A stretch of 64,000 bases of DNA from Drosophila persimilis (taxonomy: Eukaryota; Arthropoda; Insecta; Diptera; Drosophilidae), in assembly GCF_003286085.1 (NCBI RefSeq), contig NW_020825317.1:1364001-1428000 (forward strand), read 5' to 3'. Made by a program: the position numbers and the translations under genes. A model generated the notes under the pieces. The model did not search any database and was not told the DNA's origin. It saw only the letters and a program-made list of their open reading frames with translations. Of this stretch, positions 37,189-47,679 are shown piece after piece; position 1 is the first letter of the stretch; each line of letters starts with the position of its first letter.

Positions 37189-37361
37189 AGGTACTCGCAT
37201 TTGGTGAATCCAATGGAAATATGTAAATGTATATTTAATTGAAAGAGGTGTTCCATAGTGTATGTTATGCAAATCGCAGCGTATATTTTATTGATGCTGA
37301 TCAATATATTTTATTTAACACCTTGCTGTTGTTCAAAACCACACTCATTGTATCCCTCCAG

Positions 37362-37621
37362 CCGATGTCAATGTGAACGAAAGTCCGGTGCACTTGACCC
37401 TCTGTGATACCGCCGGTCAGGACACTTTAGATCCATTGCGCGAGCTTTGCTACCCGGACAGCGACGTCTTTCTGCTATGCTTTTCAGTAGTCAAGCCGGA
37501 AACGTTTCGGGCCATAAAATCGAAGTGGGCACCGAAGTTCGCCAAGGCCAAGGCGGCCCTGATTCTCGTGGGAACCCAAGCCGATCTACGCGGAAATCAG
37601 AGTGTCCTGAACAAACTTCAG
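37362..37621 (+). CDS. RhoU: RhoU coding exon 4: switch II and TQAD motif
   Basis: Acceptor TCCCTCCAG ends at 37361; donor CAG|GTGAGG begins at 37622. Enters in phase 1 and leaves in phase 0, covering residues 449-535. LCDTAGQD (462-469) is the G3/switch II motif, with the catalytic Gln468 retained. RELCYPDSDVFLLCFSVV matches the Rho core. VGTQADLR (518-525) is the guanine-specificity motif in the TQ(S/A)D form seen in RHOU and related Rho proteins. CDTAGQD and GTQ(S/A)DL are what separate RhoU/RhoV/Cdc42-like proteins from RhoA, supporting the assignment. Confidence 0.95.
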
Positions 37622-37842
37622 GTGAGGTGTACTGCAGCTTTTTTCGGATTTGATTTATTTTGTTATTCCGGTGTCGGTACCGGTGCTGTCCGTGTCTGAA
37701 GAAGAGCTTCTAGGTATTTCATCATAATTTATCTGCCGCTCTGCGACTCAAATATTTATGAAAATCTTGTTTGATGTAATCTGATTCGAGCTAACGTTTT
37801 TTCCCCCTTTTTCTCGTCCTCCCTTTTAATTCCGCTTTGCAG

Positions 37843-37935
37843 ACAAACGGTGAGAAAGCAATTTCATATGCAGACGCCTGGGATTTGGCAACAACAATTG
37901 GTGCAAAATACATTGAAACTTCGTCAGCCACACAG
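37843..37935 (+). CDS. RhoU: RhoU coding exon 5: Rho-insert end and G5
   Basis: Acceptor CGCTTTGCAG ends at 37842; donor CAG|GTGAGT begins at 37936. Both ends are phase 0. It encodes residues 536-566, including KYIETSSATQ, the G5 base-contacting loop in the position of human RHOU ECSALTQ. The length between TQAD and G5 equals that of human RHOU by eye, so the Rho-insert region is retained. The preceding intron is only 221 bases. Confidence 0.93.
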
Positions 37936-38474
37936 GTGAGTCCATCTCTCGCCATTTCTTGGGAAGCGGGCCACAGAAGCACGCAAAACGACTTTGGAGA
38001 GGGGACTGGAGAGGAGAAAACATCATATAATACGAGTATACAGCCAAAAGACAGAAAAGTCATTGCTCTGGTTCTGGGTCCAACAACGACTCCATTGCGG
38101 CTCTCTAGTTTAAACACTTAAAAAATATGTCTTAATCAAATCGTGGAGTGTTTGAGCTAGCGGATACCCACTTTTTAATGAAGAGAACATAATAAAAGCG
38201 AGCAGTCTTTTCTGCGGTTCTGGGTTTCTGGGGTTCTGGGGTTTTTTAGCGACAAATAATCCCTCAAAGATCAAATGAAACATCCCAAAGATGTTGAAGC
38301 ACTTACTCGTACTAGTATCGGGGATGGATCTGCGCTATGCGAGATTCGCAGGGTGTCATCCCTTTGAGTTGCCTCGTAACGTTGAGCGACAACATGCACA
38401 CACCTAAACAATTATCACAATTGTGCGGTTTTCGGTGCGCGGAAAGAGCAGGGGGAGAGCTGGGATAAGAGGAA

Positions 38475-38530
38475 AGTATATATTCGTGCTATATGGGGTC
38501 GGAAACGCTTCCTTCGGGCCCGGTATAAAA
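38475..38530 (-). mobile_element. DINE-1 5'-end scrap
   Basis: Reverse complement matches the DINE-1 5' block: 'tatatggggtcggaaacgct' and 'cccggtataaaaa'. Less than 60 bases. Confidence 0.5.
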
Positions 38531-38818
38531 AGGCTCTGGTGACACCTTTGTTTGCCCCAGCACTTCCGAATGAATGACTTTGCTCACTGTCACTGCCCGC
38601 CGGACCTGGCAGCAGTGCATTGCACTCTTTGGCAAAGAATCTTTGCATATTTCCCTAATGGTGGCAACACTTGGTTGCCCGAAGATGAATCGAACGCAAG
38701 AAATAATACGACATCTGCTACCAGATGTTGGCGATGATGATAATGATAATGATAATGTGGACCGCGACAGTTTCTTGCGAAAGAAAATAGATTGTAGATA
38801 AGACATATACTCGCATAT

Positions 38819-39450
38819 GGGCATTTCCGTAGAAATGGTAACCGAGGACAACAAATTAAAAGTCAATAAACTCACATTTCCATATACTCTTGTCCCAATA
38901 TTATTTACCAAATTTTATAATTCTAAACTCGACTTATTTAACCAATTGGTGTATAATTTTATTACCTCTGATCTGAAAACCTATTAAAATATGGTTAGCA
39001 GAAGATCACTTTTACGGTACTTTTCCGTATACTTATAGTCATGTTTTCCTTTACTATTTTCTTCTATAAGAGGGTTTATCCCTGATGAAAGGTTTTCCTC
39101 AAAGACTCTCTTAAAAGCCAACTAAGTAGTTTGTTAAGAAAATATGGAGTTATTTGTGGAAGAATGTTAGGTGATCAAGTAAACGAATGGCAAATCGTAA
39201 GTTCGCGACCGGTACCTAATTCATTTTTTAAAAACACCAATACAGATAATTTATCGTGTTAATGCTCGGCAGAAACATACATTAATCCTCTTTTAAAATA
39301 AATTAACTGATTTGGAATATTCAGTTACGATTAAGCTAAAGTCGACTTATATTCCGCGTACCTTCGCGACCACATGGTTATAGCTATCATTATGAAAACT
39401 AAAAAGTGGATGAAGCCCATCGATGAAGCCCATCGAATCGACTAAAAGAA
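38819..39450 (+). mobile_element. GGGCATTTCCG-family element, right end lost
   Basis: Starts GGGCATTTCCGTAGAAATGG and aligns through 'ttatagtcatgttttccttt', 'gttaagaaaatatggagt', 'tcgcgaccggtac' and 'acattaatcctcttttaaaa' with the complete copy at 40988, in the same orientation. Homology fades near 39450. It lies in RhoU intron 5. Confidence 0.75.
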
Positions 39451-39772
39451 CTAAAAGAACTACTTAAAAAAAAAACACACCACAAAAAAAACCCATAATT
39501 AATTAAAAGCCCCAAAGCTATAAAAAAAAAGTCGGTTTGGTTCGAAGCGTACATATGCTGTTTAGTAAAGTAATTAAAAGCTATAAAACGATGGTGTCAA
39601 GGTGGTTGGGATCACATTATGATGATCACCTTTACATGTGGACTATATGTAGACAAAGGAAGACTGCAAAGAAACATAGACCATTTTTGAAACACGTTCA
39701 TCAGTAACAAACAGAATTTATTGCAATAAAGAAAGATTACAAATTAAAAAGAACCTTAAAAAATTACCATTT

Positions 39773-40105
39773 TATACCCGATAATCAAAGAGTATAGGTC
39801 TATGTTAAGTTTCTGATGAAAATGGGTTTGTGTAACAACTAGAAGGAAGCATTTTCGACCCCATAAGGGATATATATATTTGATCAGCATCAATAGCCGA
39901 GTCGATGGAGCCATGTCTGTCTGTCCGTCCCGAGAGAGCAACAAAATTTTGTATGCAGACAACCAGAAAAACAATTTCATTCTCCCTCTCTCTAACACTC
40001 GTTTTCTGGTCGGCTGTGCCTGTACCTTAAGATGAGCGCAACCAAATTTGGTATCCACACTACTGTTAGATCTAACTGTTACAAATTTTTTTCAAAATTT
40101 CGGAA
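39773..40105 (+). mobile_element. Partial DINE-1 copy
   Basis: TATACCCGATAATCAAAGAG start, 'gatcagcatcaatagccgag', a short GTCT/GTCC core, then an internal deletion to 'aaaaacaatttcattctccc' and 'caaatttggtatccacacta'. It ends near 40105, followed by about 200 bases of unassigned sequence. Confidence 0.8.
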
Positions 40106-40460
40106 GCGCGCTTTGGCGGTTGGGCGAGAAGAGGGCTGCGCTCTTCTACGGATCCACTTCTCCTTGGTTTTGCTTGAGCCCGTTGATTCTACAGACAGTG
40201 CACGCTAACGCCCTAATAGAGCTATCAGGGGACTTGTCAGTGCATAAGACGATACGAAATGTACTTCTGAAGGCAGGAAATTTCAAGTGGCAGTTCTAAC
40301 TATGTTCAACGTATTTGGGAGCATTCGAAAGTTTAATGAGAGACTTGATATGGATTTTTATAACCGTTGTCATCTAAAAAATTGCCACAAAATCTCATAG
40401 TCATAACCAGCCATTTTATTATTTGTATATGCTTAATTATTAATTTGTCCTCTTTCACAG

Positions 40461-40565
40461 GAAAAAGTCAAGGATGTGTTCGATACGGCCATTTGGGAGG
40501 GTCTTGTGCCCACCACGCTGCCGCCCACGCCTTCTTTTTGGCGAAAATTGTTATGTTTGGCCTGA
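40461..40565 (+). CDS. RhoU: RhoU coding exon 6: C-terminus
   Basis: Acceptor CTCTTTCACAG ends at 40460. Residues 567-600 then stop (TGA 40563-40565). EKVKDVFDTAIWEGL matches the last G-domain helix of RHOU. The tail is TTLPPTPSFWRKLLCLA. There is no CAAX box. Human RHOU likewise lacks a prenylated CAAX and ends in CCFV, palmitoylated; here a single Cys598 sits third from the end. Polyadenylation signals AATAAA lie about 190 bases downstream. Confidence 0.93.
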   Translation, partial: EKVKDVFDTAIWEGLVPTTLPPTPSFWRKLLCLA

Positions 40566-40754
40566 AAAAAGTAGATGGATTGAACACACGATTGCTTGAA
40601 AGCTCTGCAGAGGAATATATTATTTTTATTTTTTCGCTAATACATAGGAGTAGTATATTATATACATATTAATAGTTATTTATAACTAGCATTATCTATA
40701 GTTTTTCAATTAGCAGTGCTCTTTATGTTTTGAATGCACACAGACTGATCTACA

Positions 40755-40764
40755 AATAAATAAA
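40755..40764 (+). terminator. RhoU polyadenylation signal
   Basis: Two overlapping AATAAA hexamers about 190 bases after the stop codon in AT-rich sequence; the cleavage site is not determinable. Confidence 0.55.
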
Positions 40765-40987
40765 AATATATATGGAATATATAATTAAATTTATTAAAAA
40801 TCGTTGAACTTTGTAAAGTTATTGACTACATATGTATGTATTTTTAAAAGCCTCTACAGAACTCCAATAATTATCTTGATTGATTTGTTTCAATTTGTAA
40901 GTTCTACACTCATATTTTTTCAAACTTATTCAATATTGTTAGTCTTTAAATTACGAGTATTCAACCTACTGCTTATGTCGTACATTT

Positions 40988-41617
40988 GGGCATTTCCGTG
41001 GAAATGTCAACCAAAAAACAAAAGTCAATAAAAACACACTTCCATATACATTTTTCCCGATATTATTTTCTAAATTGATTGAAACTCAGCTAATTTAACC
41101 AATTGGCATATAATTTTATTATCTTTGATTTGAAAACTTTTCTGGTACTTTTCCATATATTTATAGTCATGTTTTCCTTTACTATTTTCTTCTATTAGAA
41201 AGATGATTCCTGATAAAAGGTTTCCCCCAAAAGTCTCTTAAAAGTCAACTAAGTTGTTTGTTAAGAAAATATGGAGTGCTTTATGAGAGAGTGTGAGGTG
41301 ATAAAGTAAAAAAAAACACATGGAAAAATCGTACTTTCGCGACCGGTACTTAATTCAATTTTCAAAATACCAGTAGAGACAATTTATTGTGTAAGTAATC
41401 GGCGGAAACCTACATTAATCCTCTTTTAAAATAAGTTAACTGCTTTAGCTTAGATTAGGTAAAGCCAAAGTCAGCTTATATTTCGCGTACGTTCTGTTGT
41501 AGTAAACATAGGACTAACAAAATTCTATCGAATCGACAAAAAAAAAACCTGGGGAAAATATTTGTTTTCTATCTTTTTAGTAAATCAAAACATACGAACG
41601 TATCCGCGGAAATGCCC
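40988..41617 (+). mobile_element. Complete GGGCATTTCCG-family inverted-repeat element
   Basis: Left terminus GGGCATTTCCGTGGAAATG; right terminus reverse-complemented is GGGCATTTCCGCGGATACG. Both sides are flanked by ATTT (40984-40987, 41618-41621), a possible 4-bp target duplication. The 630-bp AT-rich body contains no long frame, so it is non-autonomous; the superfamily is not assigned. Confidence 0.75.
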
Positions 41618-44151
41618 ATTTATCATTTCATTATAAGAATATATTAGAAATGTTGTATACTTAAAGTCACATAAAACGTTAAAAATGACAGAAATCCTCT
41701 AAGCTCGTATTTTTATGCACTTTTTGATCGAAAACATTAAAGTCCAGATATGAATGGACGTTCTGTGCCCGGCTGATGAACCTTCCAGTATACCCGTAAT
41801 TTGGTTGCCTAATGCCATAGGTGCCAGCAAAAATAATAATAAATACAGGGGTTGTATGTCCAGTCCGAAGGGTAGGATGGCAGGGGGACAAACTGACGAA
41901 CGCCACAAGAGCAAAATCAACAAAAACAACATTAGCGCTCCGGTGAAGTTTCGACTCTCGACTCCGTAAAGCAAACAGAGCCGCAGCACGCACACACACT
42001 CACACGCGCATGCAACAGCATCTGAAGGAAAAGTTGGAGGCAAACTGGTGGCATAACTTGTGAAGTTCCCATACCAAACACAAGCAGGGAGCAGGGGTAC
42101 ATGGAATACAGGTTTCCCCTTTGTCGCTGGGGACTACACTACTTATTTACTGGAATGGACAAAAACTTGGTACAAACATGTTCAATATAGCGAATTTTTA
42201 AGAAATAAACTATTAAAAAATAACTATGTATTTATAAAAAGAGATAATCTTTTGTGATCTCAAATAAGTGATACGATGGTTTTTTAGTTTAAACCTTTGA
42301 CAGACAAATGACCCGTCCGGACCCATGTTTTCATCTTAATCTTCAATATGCCCCGAAAAATTATTCATTCCACGAATAATTCATCACATTATTTAAATTT
42401 TCAACATTCGCCGACATTTCAATCTCTCCATTTTGATCATTCCAGTCAAAAACATTCCAAAGTTTACATCGCAAAATTTCAAACTTTTAATTGTCAAAAC
42501 ACATTTAACGCCTTCCTCATTACATTATGTGACATAGAAGATTTTTGCGACCCTGATACTATGATAATTCAGCATCCATTTTCAGTGAGGAAATAATTCA
42601 GCGTGGCTCTGTCAATCTGATAAATTATTTTTTGAACCGATCTCATGATGTGATGATCATTAACCAGCTAAAAAAAGTGTGTGTGATATCCTCATGGAAT
42701 TTTAAGAAACTTTTTATAGTTAATTTACCCTCGCTTCACTTCGCTCGATCTCCAACCTCCCAATCCATGCTTTAGTAGTAACTATTTCGTATGCGACTCA
42801 AATTTCAATGCTGTATTACTAACTTAATTTAATAATATACCTTATATGTATATGAGTGAAATATTGGGCGACAACACATACAATTTTTGTATTCAAAATG
42901 TTGGTCTATTGTAGTCTGTATTCTTCTTATACCTGCCGCAGTCTTTTTTGTTTATTTGTTAGCCATTTTTTTTATTAAAGAATGTCAACAATGAATACAT
43001 CTTTAAAAAAAACCAGAAATATAAAAAGTACAAAACAAGAATCATACGTTTCATATGTAGTTTAGCTACATTCGACTTTAAAGATGCAGGATGTGCATAA
43101 ATATTAAGTAAATTGCTGCTCAGTGAAAAAAGTGTCAATTTTGAATGTTCTTTGGCTGCGACCTATTGCCAGTATAATCTAAAACACACTTTTATGAGAC
43201 AGTTTGGTCCTACAAGCGTTCTGTTTATGTACACTTATTTATTATTTAGCTCATAGTTACATAGGAGGAGAGTCATTAGTCACGAAAACTTCATTTCTTA
43301 CTTACTTCTTAGCGGGAATGAGCTTTTTCAATAGACCTAGGGCTCCTTATGCATTTTTATAAATGAACTAGGGTGCTGGATATGGATAGTATTTTACTGT
43401 TCCTTTAAAAGGTAAGCTTTTGTAGTTTTGTAGTTATGTAGGTATGTAGTTTTGAAGATCTTTGACCTCTGATTACATTTTATATTTTTTTTTTTAAATT
43501 TCTATCAGTACCACACGTGCATACTAAAACTAATTTTATGAAAACAAAAATTACATATTTTTTTGCACAATTAAAATTATTTATTTGTTCAGAATTGTCT
43601 TATTTTTAATTTTACAATATATCAATACATATAATACACAAAGACGACCTAAGAGTACTTCGAAAAATTTGAACGGACTACCAACTTATATTTGTGTTAT
43701 GGGTCAAAGTCAATTTGTTCAGAGTGGAAATATTTAGTAAAGTATTTAGTAAAAAGTTCAGGAGATTTGATCTTGCTTGCGATTGAATAAACACGGCATA
43801 AGAATATATACAAATGTCAGTCAAGGTATGTTAAATAATTCGTTAATACAGATTTTGTAGTTAATGTAATTGTAACTAATTGTAAGTGTTTAACTGAGGT
43901 TTGCCGTTACGAAAATTTCCCTATTATTCCACCATCCATCGGGGATGTTCGAAAGCCGCACGTTTCTATGCGATATTTATCTGATGGTAATCAAAGGCAA
44001 CCCTAAAAACAGTGAATGGCAATAAAAAATAGTTCGCGGCTAGACATATTTCAAGCCGTAACTCGAATTTCAGATCGTTGAAAACTAAAACAAGAAAAAA
44101 TACGATAGGCAGAGAAACCAGAAAATGGTGGTAATAAGTAAACATATATAC
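41618..44151. other. AT-rich intergenic DNA
   Basis: Between 41700 and 42120 is a less AT-rich, unique-looking patch with a hydrophobic 114-codon minus frame (41699-42043) that lacks any supporting signal. The remainder is AT-rich with scattered short frames. No gene or repeat is recognised. Confidence 0.4.
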
Positions 44152-44733
44152 ATATGTATGTATGTTTTTTTTTTATTTTTTATGATGAACGAATGTTTAA
44201 TGAATGTCGAAATGATACAGTCCATTTCCATTTGGCATTGATTATTTGTCTTGATAGTACTGCGGATTTTCGGGGGTCCCGAAATAATTCCGTTTATATC
44301 GACGAGGATAGATCCAACTGCAGCTCTAACAGGAAAATCTTCTTGAGATTGTTCGGGAAATGCTTGAAGTCCAGAAAGAGCAGCAGAAATTACAGGAGGA
44401 ACACCAGGAAACAAAGCGAGAGAAGCCCCAGCGAATTGTGAGCTGCCAAGGCCAAACGAACTTCCAAACAGAGCTACTGCAATTTTTAAGGGAGTCCAAA
44501 GAGTAACGTTTTCTTTTACAATGTACATACATATATGGATTGTTATATTATAGCCAATAAAACACCCAATTTAAGTCCTTAAATTTATAATGAATGTAAA
44601 CAACAAAAAATGAAATTTTAAACTATAGACTATATGCACTGTGCGAAGCACAGTTGGAGCTTCAGCCTTTTTAGCTTGCAAAGTAATAACTTCTGCACGA
44701 ATAACAAATATTTGCATAAAATAAGCTGTATGT
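44152..44733 (-). repeat. 582-bp tandem unit, copy 1
   Basis: By eye this unit repeats base for base at 44734-45313, offset by exactly 582. The minus strand carries a frame beginning MYIVKENVTLWTPLK and continuing GLGSSQFAGASLALFPG and FPVRAAVGSILVDINGII. The unit's minus-strand end is an AATAAA-like A-rich run (plus-strand poly-T at 44165-44180). Confidence 0.9.
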
Positions 44734-45110
44734 ATATGTATGTATGTTTTTTTTTTATTTTTTATGATGAACGAATGTTTAATGAATGTCGAAATGATAC
44801 AGTCCATTTCCATTTGGCATTGATTATTTGTCTTGATAGTACTGCGGATTTTCGGGGGTCCCGAAATAATTCCGTTTATATCGACGAGGATAGATCCAAC
44901 TGCAGCTCTAACAGGAAAATCTTCTTGAGATTGTTCGGGAAATGCTTGAAGTCCAGAAAGAGCAGCAGAAATTACAGGAGGAACACCAGGAAACAAAGCG
45001 AGAGAAGCCCCAGCGAATTGTGAGCTGCCAAGGCCAAACGAACTTCCAAACAGAGCTACTGCAATTTTTAAGGGAGTCCAAAGAGTAACGTTTTCTTTTA
45101 CAATGTACAT
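44571..45110 (-). CDS. Uncharacterised reading frame in duplicated unit
   Basis: A 179-codon minus-strand frame starting MYIVKENV reads through copy 2 and across the unit junction into the neighbouring unit's 5' part (AYFMQIFVIRAEVITL...). A near-identical frame of 147 codons starts at 44528 in copy 1. The central part is rich in Gly, Ala, Ser and Pro with hydrophobic runs and looks protein-like, but no family is recognised. A TATAAAA sits upstream of copy 2 on the minus strand (about 45355-45361), with an ATG (MQIFVIRAEV) downstream of it in a different frame, so a spliced two-exon gene is possible but I found no convincing donor/acceptor pair. Confidence 0.3.
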   Translation of the reverse strand: MYIVKENVTLWTPLKIAVALFGSSFGLGSSQFAGASLALFPGVPPVISAALSGLQAFPEQSQEDFPVRAAVGSILVDINGIISGPPKIRSTIKTNNQCQMEMDCIISTFIKHSFIIKNKKKTYIHIHTAYFMQIFVIRAEVITLQAKKAEAPTVLRTVHIVYSLKFHFLLFTFIINLRT

Positions 45111-45313
45111 ACATATATGGATTGTTATATTATAGCCAATAAAACACCCAATTTAAGTCCTTAAATTTATAATGAATGTAAACAACAAAAAATGAAATTT
45201 TAAACTATAGACTATATGCACTGTGCGAAGCACAGTTGGAGCTTCAGCCTTTTTAGCTTGCAAAGTAATAACTTCTGCACGAATAACAAATATTTGCATA
45301 AAATAAGCTGTAT
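44734..45313 (-). repeat. 582-bp tandem unit, copy 2
   Basis: Second head-to-tail unit. Its right border at 45313 is where 'ataagctgtat' diverges from copy 1. Because the two look identical, the duplication is either very recent or an assembly artefact. Confidence 0.9.
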
Positions 45314-45727
45314 TTGGAAGAAAGTTTGTCTTCACGAGTACATTGTGATACGATTTTTATAAGCTTTAAAATACATTGTTAAAGTTGCTTAAACTTTGCT
45401 GCCGGGGAATTGGAAAAATATATCACCATACATTTTTGTTGTTTATTTTTTTGGATCGATAAAGAACTTTTATTGGTACATTTCATTATATGTACAAACT
45501 AATTTTATATTTAATATTCAATTTAATTTAATATAAACCAAAAAAAATAATGATTTTCTAAGAAAACAATTATTTTTGTATATATTGATGTTCTAAAAAT
45601 TTGTGTTCTGTAAAACTTTTATCTACTAAAATAATAATAGATAAAATAAAATAAAATTTTCTAAAGAATAACTACTTGTTAATAACTTTTGGATCTCATA
45701 CATACATATGTACATATGTATGTCTAA
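45314..45727. other. AT-rich spacer
   Basis: No gene or repeat recognised apart from CATACATATGTACATATG-type palindromic runs just before the PIF-like element. Confidence 0.4.
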
Positions 45728-47389
45728 GGGCTCGCGCACACTATAGCTGAAAGCGGAGCTGAAATCGACGCTGAAATCAGAGCTGAAAGCTTAGCTGATC
45801 TGAGAGCTTTTCTCATGCAGAATCAGCTTGCAGGTGCGTACATTGACGGCTGATCTGATTGCTGAAAGCTGAAAGCCATTGCCTCCCTTTGTCTATCTCC
45901 TTAAGTACATCAATAGATATCATTATAATTATTATTATTATATTGTTAATGAATTATTACTTCACAGCACGTACAGTAGCCAGACGTACAGTAGCCAGAC
46001 GGAAGCTTTCTTCGTTTTTTTATACCCGATACTCAAAATGAGTATTGGGGTATATTAGATTTGTGGTAAAAGTGGATGTGTGTAACGTCCAGAAGGAATC
46101 GTTTCCGACCCCATAAAGTATATATATTCTTGATCAGCATCACTAGCCGAGTCGATTGAGCTATGTCTGTCTGTCCGTCTGTCCGTCCCCTTCAGCGCCT
46201 AATGCTCAAAGACTATAAGAGCTAGAGCAACGATGTTTTGGATCTTCTGTGATATGTCCCTGCTACAAAAATATTTCAAAACTTTTCCCCGCCCACTTCC
46301 GCCCCCACAAAGGGCGAAAAACTGTGGCATCCACAATTTTAAAGATACGAGAAAACCAAAAACGCAGAATCGTAGAGAATGGCCATATCTTTTAGACTGC
46401 AGAATCTGAATTGGATCGTATTATTATTATAGCCAGCATCAAGAAAACAATTTCATTTTTTCTCGCCCTGTCTCTCTCTAACACACAGCATAGGCGGCTT
46501 TGCTTAGAGTAAAACATTAGCGCCTAGATCTCAGAGACTATAAAAGCTAGAGCAACCAAATTTGGTATCCACACTCCTAATATATCGGAACGAGACGAGT
46601 TTGTTTCAAAATTTCGCCACACCCCCTTCCGCCCCCGCAAAGGATGCAAATCTGGGGATATTCACAAATCTCAGAGACTATTAAGGCTAGAGTATATCAG
46701 AAAATTTCGCCCCACCCCCTTCCGCCCCCACAAAGGACGAAGAACTGTTGCATCCACAATATTGCAGAGCCATACTGCCTTAGTATCGGGTATAACTGTA
46801 GAGTTGCGGTGTCCGCAGCAACTCACAACGTTCCCCCTCGTTTTTTTTAAATTACGTGTATTTTAACCACATTTCCGTTGAGTTTGTATTCGTATTACTT
46901 TTTTTTACGAATTTTTATTACATTTTTCAATTATTATTTATTTTCTATAATAATAAACATTATGATGTCTTTCGAGCATTTACTGTACTTGGGGACATAG
47001 TATATTATATTTATTGGTAATGGTAAATAATACAACTTTTTTGCCCAATTTATCGCCTTCCAGAAATTATAGAAATAAAATTATTATTCAAATATTTTTA
47101 ATAGTCCCGCTTATTCCTCTTATTCCGCTTATTACTGGGTTAACCTTAATTTCGCTTAACAATGTTTTGCAGCACATTTTCGATCACTTATGAACCAATA
47201 CACTTGATCGAAATCAGCAATCAGCTTTCTGAAAAAACAAACATGCTTGATCGATCAAACTAAGCTGAGTCAGCTCAGTCTGCAATGTGCGCACTTGCAC
47301 CGGTGTCGTGTGTTTGTTTTTTCAGAGCTTATAAATCAGCTATCAGCTCAGCTTTCAGCTCCGATTTCAGCTACAGTGTGCGCGAGCCC
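45728..47389 (+). mobile_element. PIF/Harbinger-like inverted-repeat element with DINE-1 inside
   Basis: Left terminus GGGCTCGCGCACACTATAGC, continuing TGAAA. The right terminus, reverse-complemented, is GGGCTCGCGCACACTGTAGC continuing TGAAA: about 25 bp with one mismatch. TAA flanks both ends (45725-45727, 47390-47392), fitting the 3-bp TWA duplication of PIF/Harbinger elements. Subterminal AGCTGAAA(G/T)C and GATCAGC motifs recur at both ends. Subtracting the DINE-1 insert leaves about 840 bases without a transposase frame. Confidence 0.8.
46021..46840 (+). mobile_element. DINE-1 element, internally deleted
   Basis: Start TATACCCGATACTC, end ...AACGTTCCCCCTCG. About 280 bases shorter than intact copies: most of the third internal module and the block up to 'gccatactg' are missing. 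It is inserted in a T-run inside the PIF-like element. Confidence 0.92.
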
Positions 47390-47679
47390 TAATGGATGAA
47401 ATAAATGGATCTGAAGTGTGGGCCAACATGTTTACAACGTCCTCCCTCCTCGTTCTGCCTTGTTAGTAATATTTTGCTCGTCTTGATATTTTGTATTTAT
47501 TTTAATCTTTGTTTCTCAATTCTTGAGGTGGCTTTCACTTCAATTTGTAGCCATTAATTAAAATTTGACGATGTCACTAAATTGTATGAACCGTAGGAGT
47601 AAATTTCTTTACGGGATATTTTTTCACTATAGTTGTTATTTCGAAATATTCTAAATGATACCCACCTCGGTTTTTTTTT

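Larger units (their letters stand above)
31191..37361 (+). other. RhoU: RhoU intron 3 (6.2 kb)
   Basis: Contains the unassigned minus-strand frames at 32128-32699, DINE-1 scraps (possible one at 33508-33660, clear one at 35330), pentamer and octamer tandem repeats and GT microsatellites (31565-31628, 36680-36715). A 223-codon minus frame at 36542-37213 overlaps the tandem repeats, shows no domain and is not accepted as a gene. Confidence 0.7.
10135..40764 (+). other. RhoU: RhoU gene span (transcribed region seen here)
   Basis: The gene runs from a strong acceptor (polypyrimidine tract then CCAG, 10131-10134) that implies an unseen non-coding exon further upstream, to overlapping AATAAA signals at 40755-40764. 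Six coding exons total 1803 bases: 600 codons plus stop. Introns run 11405-29342, 29470-31052, 31191-37361, 37622-37842 and 37936-40460; all are GT-AG and all phases agree, which strongly supports the model. Introns carry DINE-1, Tc1, jockey-like and inverted-repeat elements. RhoU/Wrch proteins act in actin and adhesion signalling (family knowledge). The least certain part is whether every transcript includes the long first coding exon. Confidence 0.85.

Noticed and set aside
36542-37213. 223-codon minus-strand open frame in RhoU intron 3
   Set aside because: It runs over the CATAGAGG and CGCAATGATA tandem repeats and a GT microsatellite, giving low-complexity protein with no domain.
41699-42043. 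Hydrophobic 114-codon minus frame
   Set aside because: Low-complexity Cys/Leu/Val runs come from a CA/GT-rich tract; no start context, signal cleavage or conserved motif.
44154-44441. Plus-strand frame (95 codons) in the duplicated unit
   Set aside because: It is antisense to the more protein-like minus frame and begins in poly-T; composition is basic and low-complexity.
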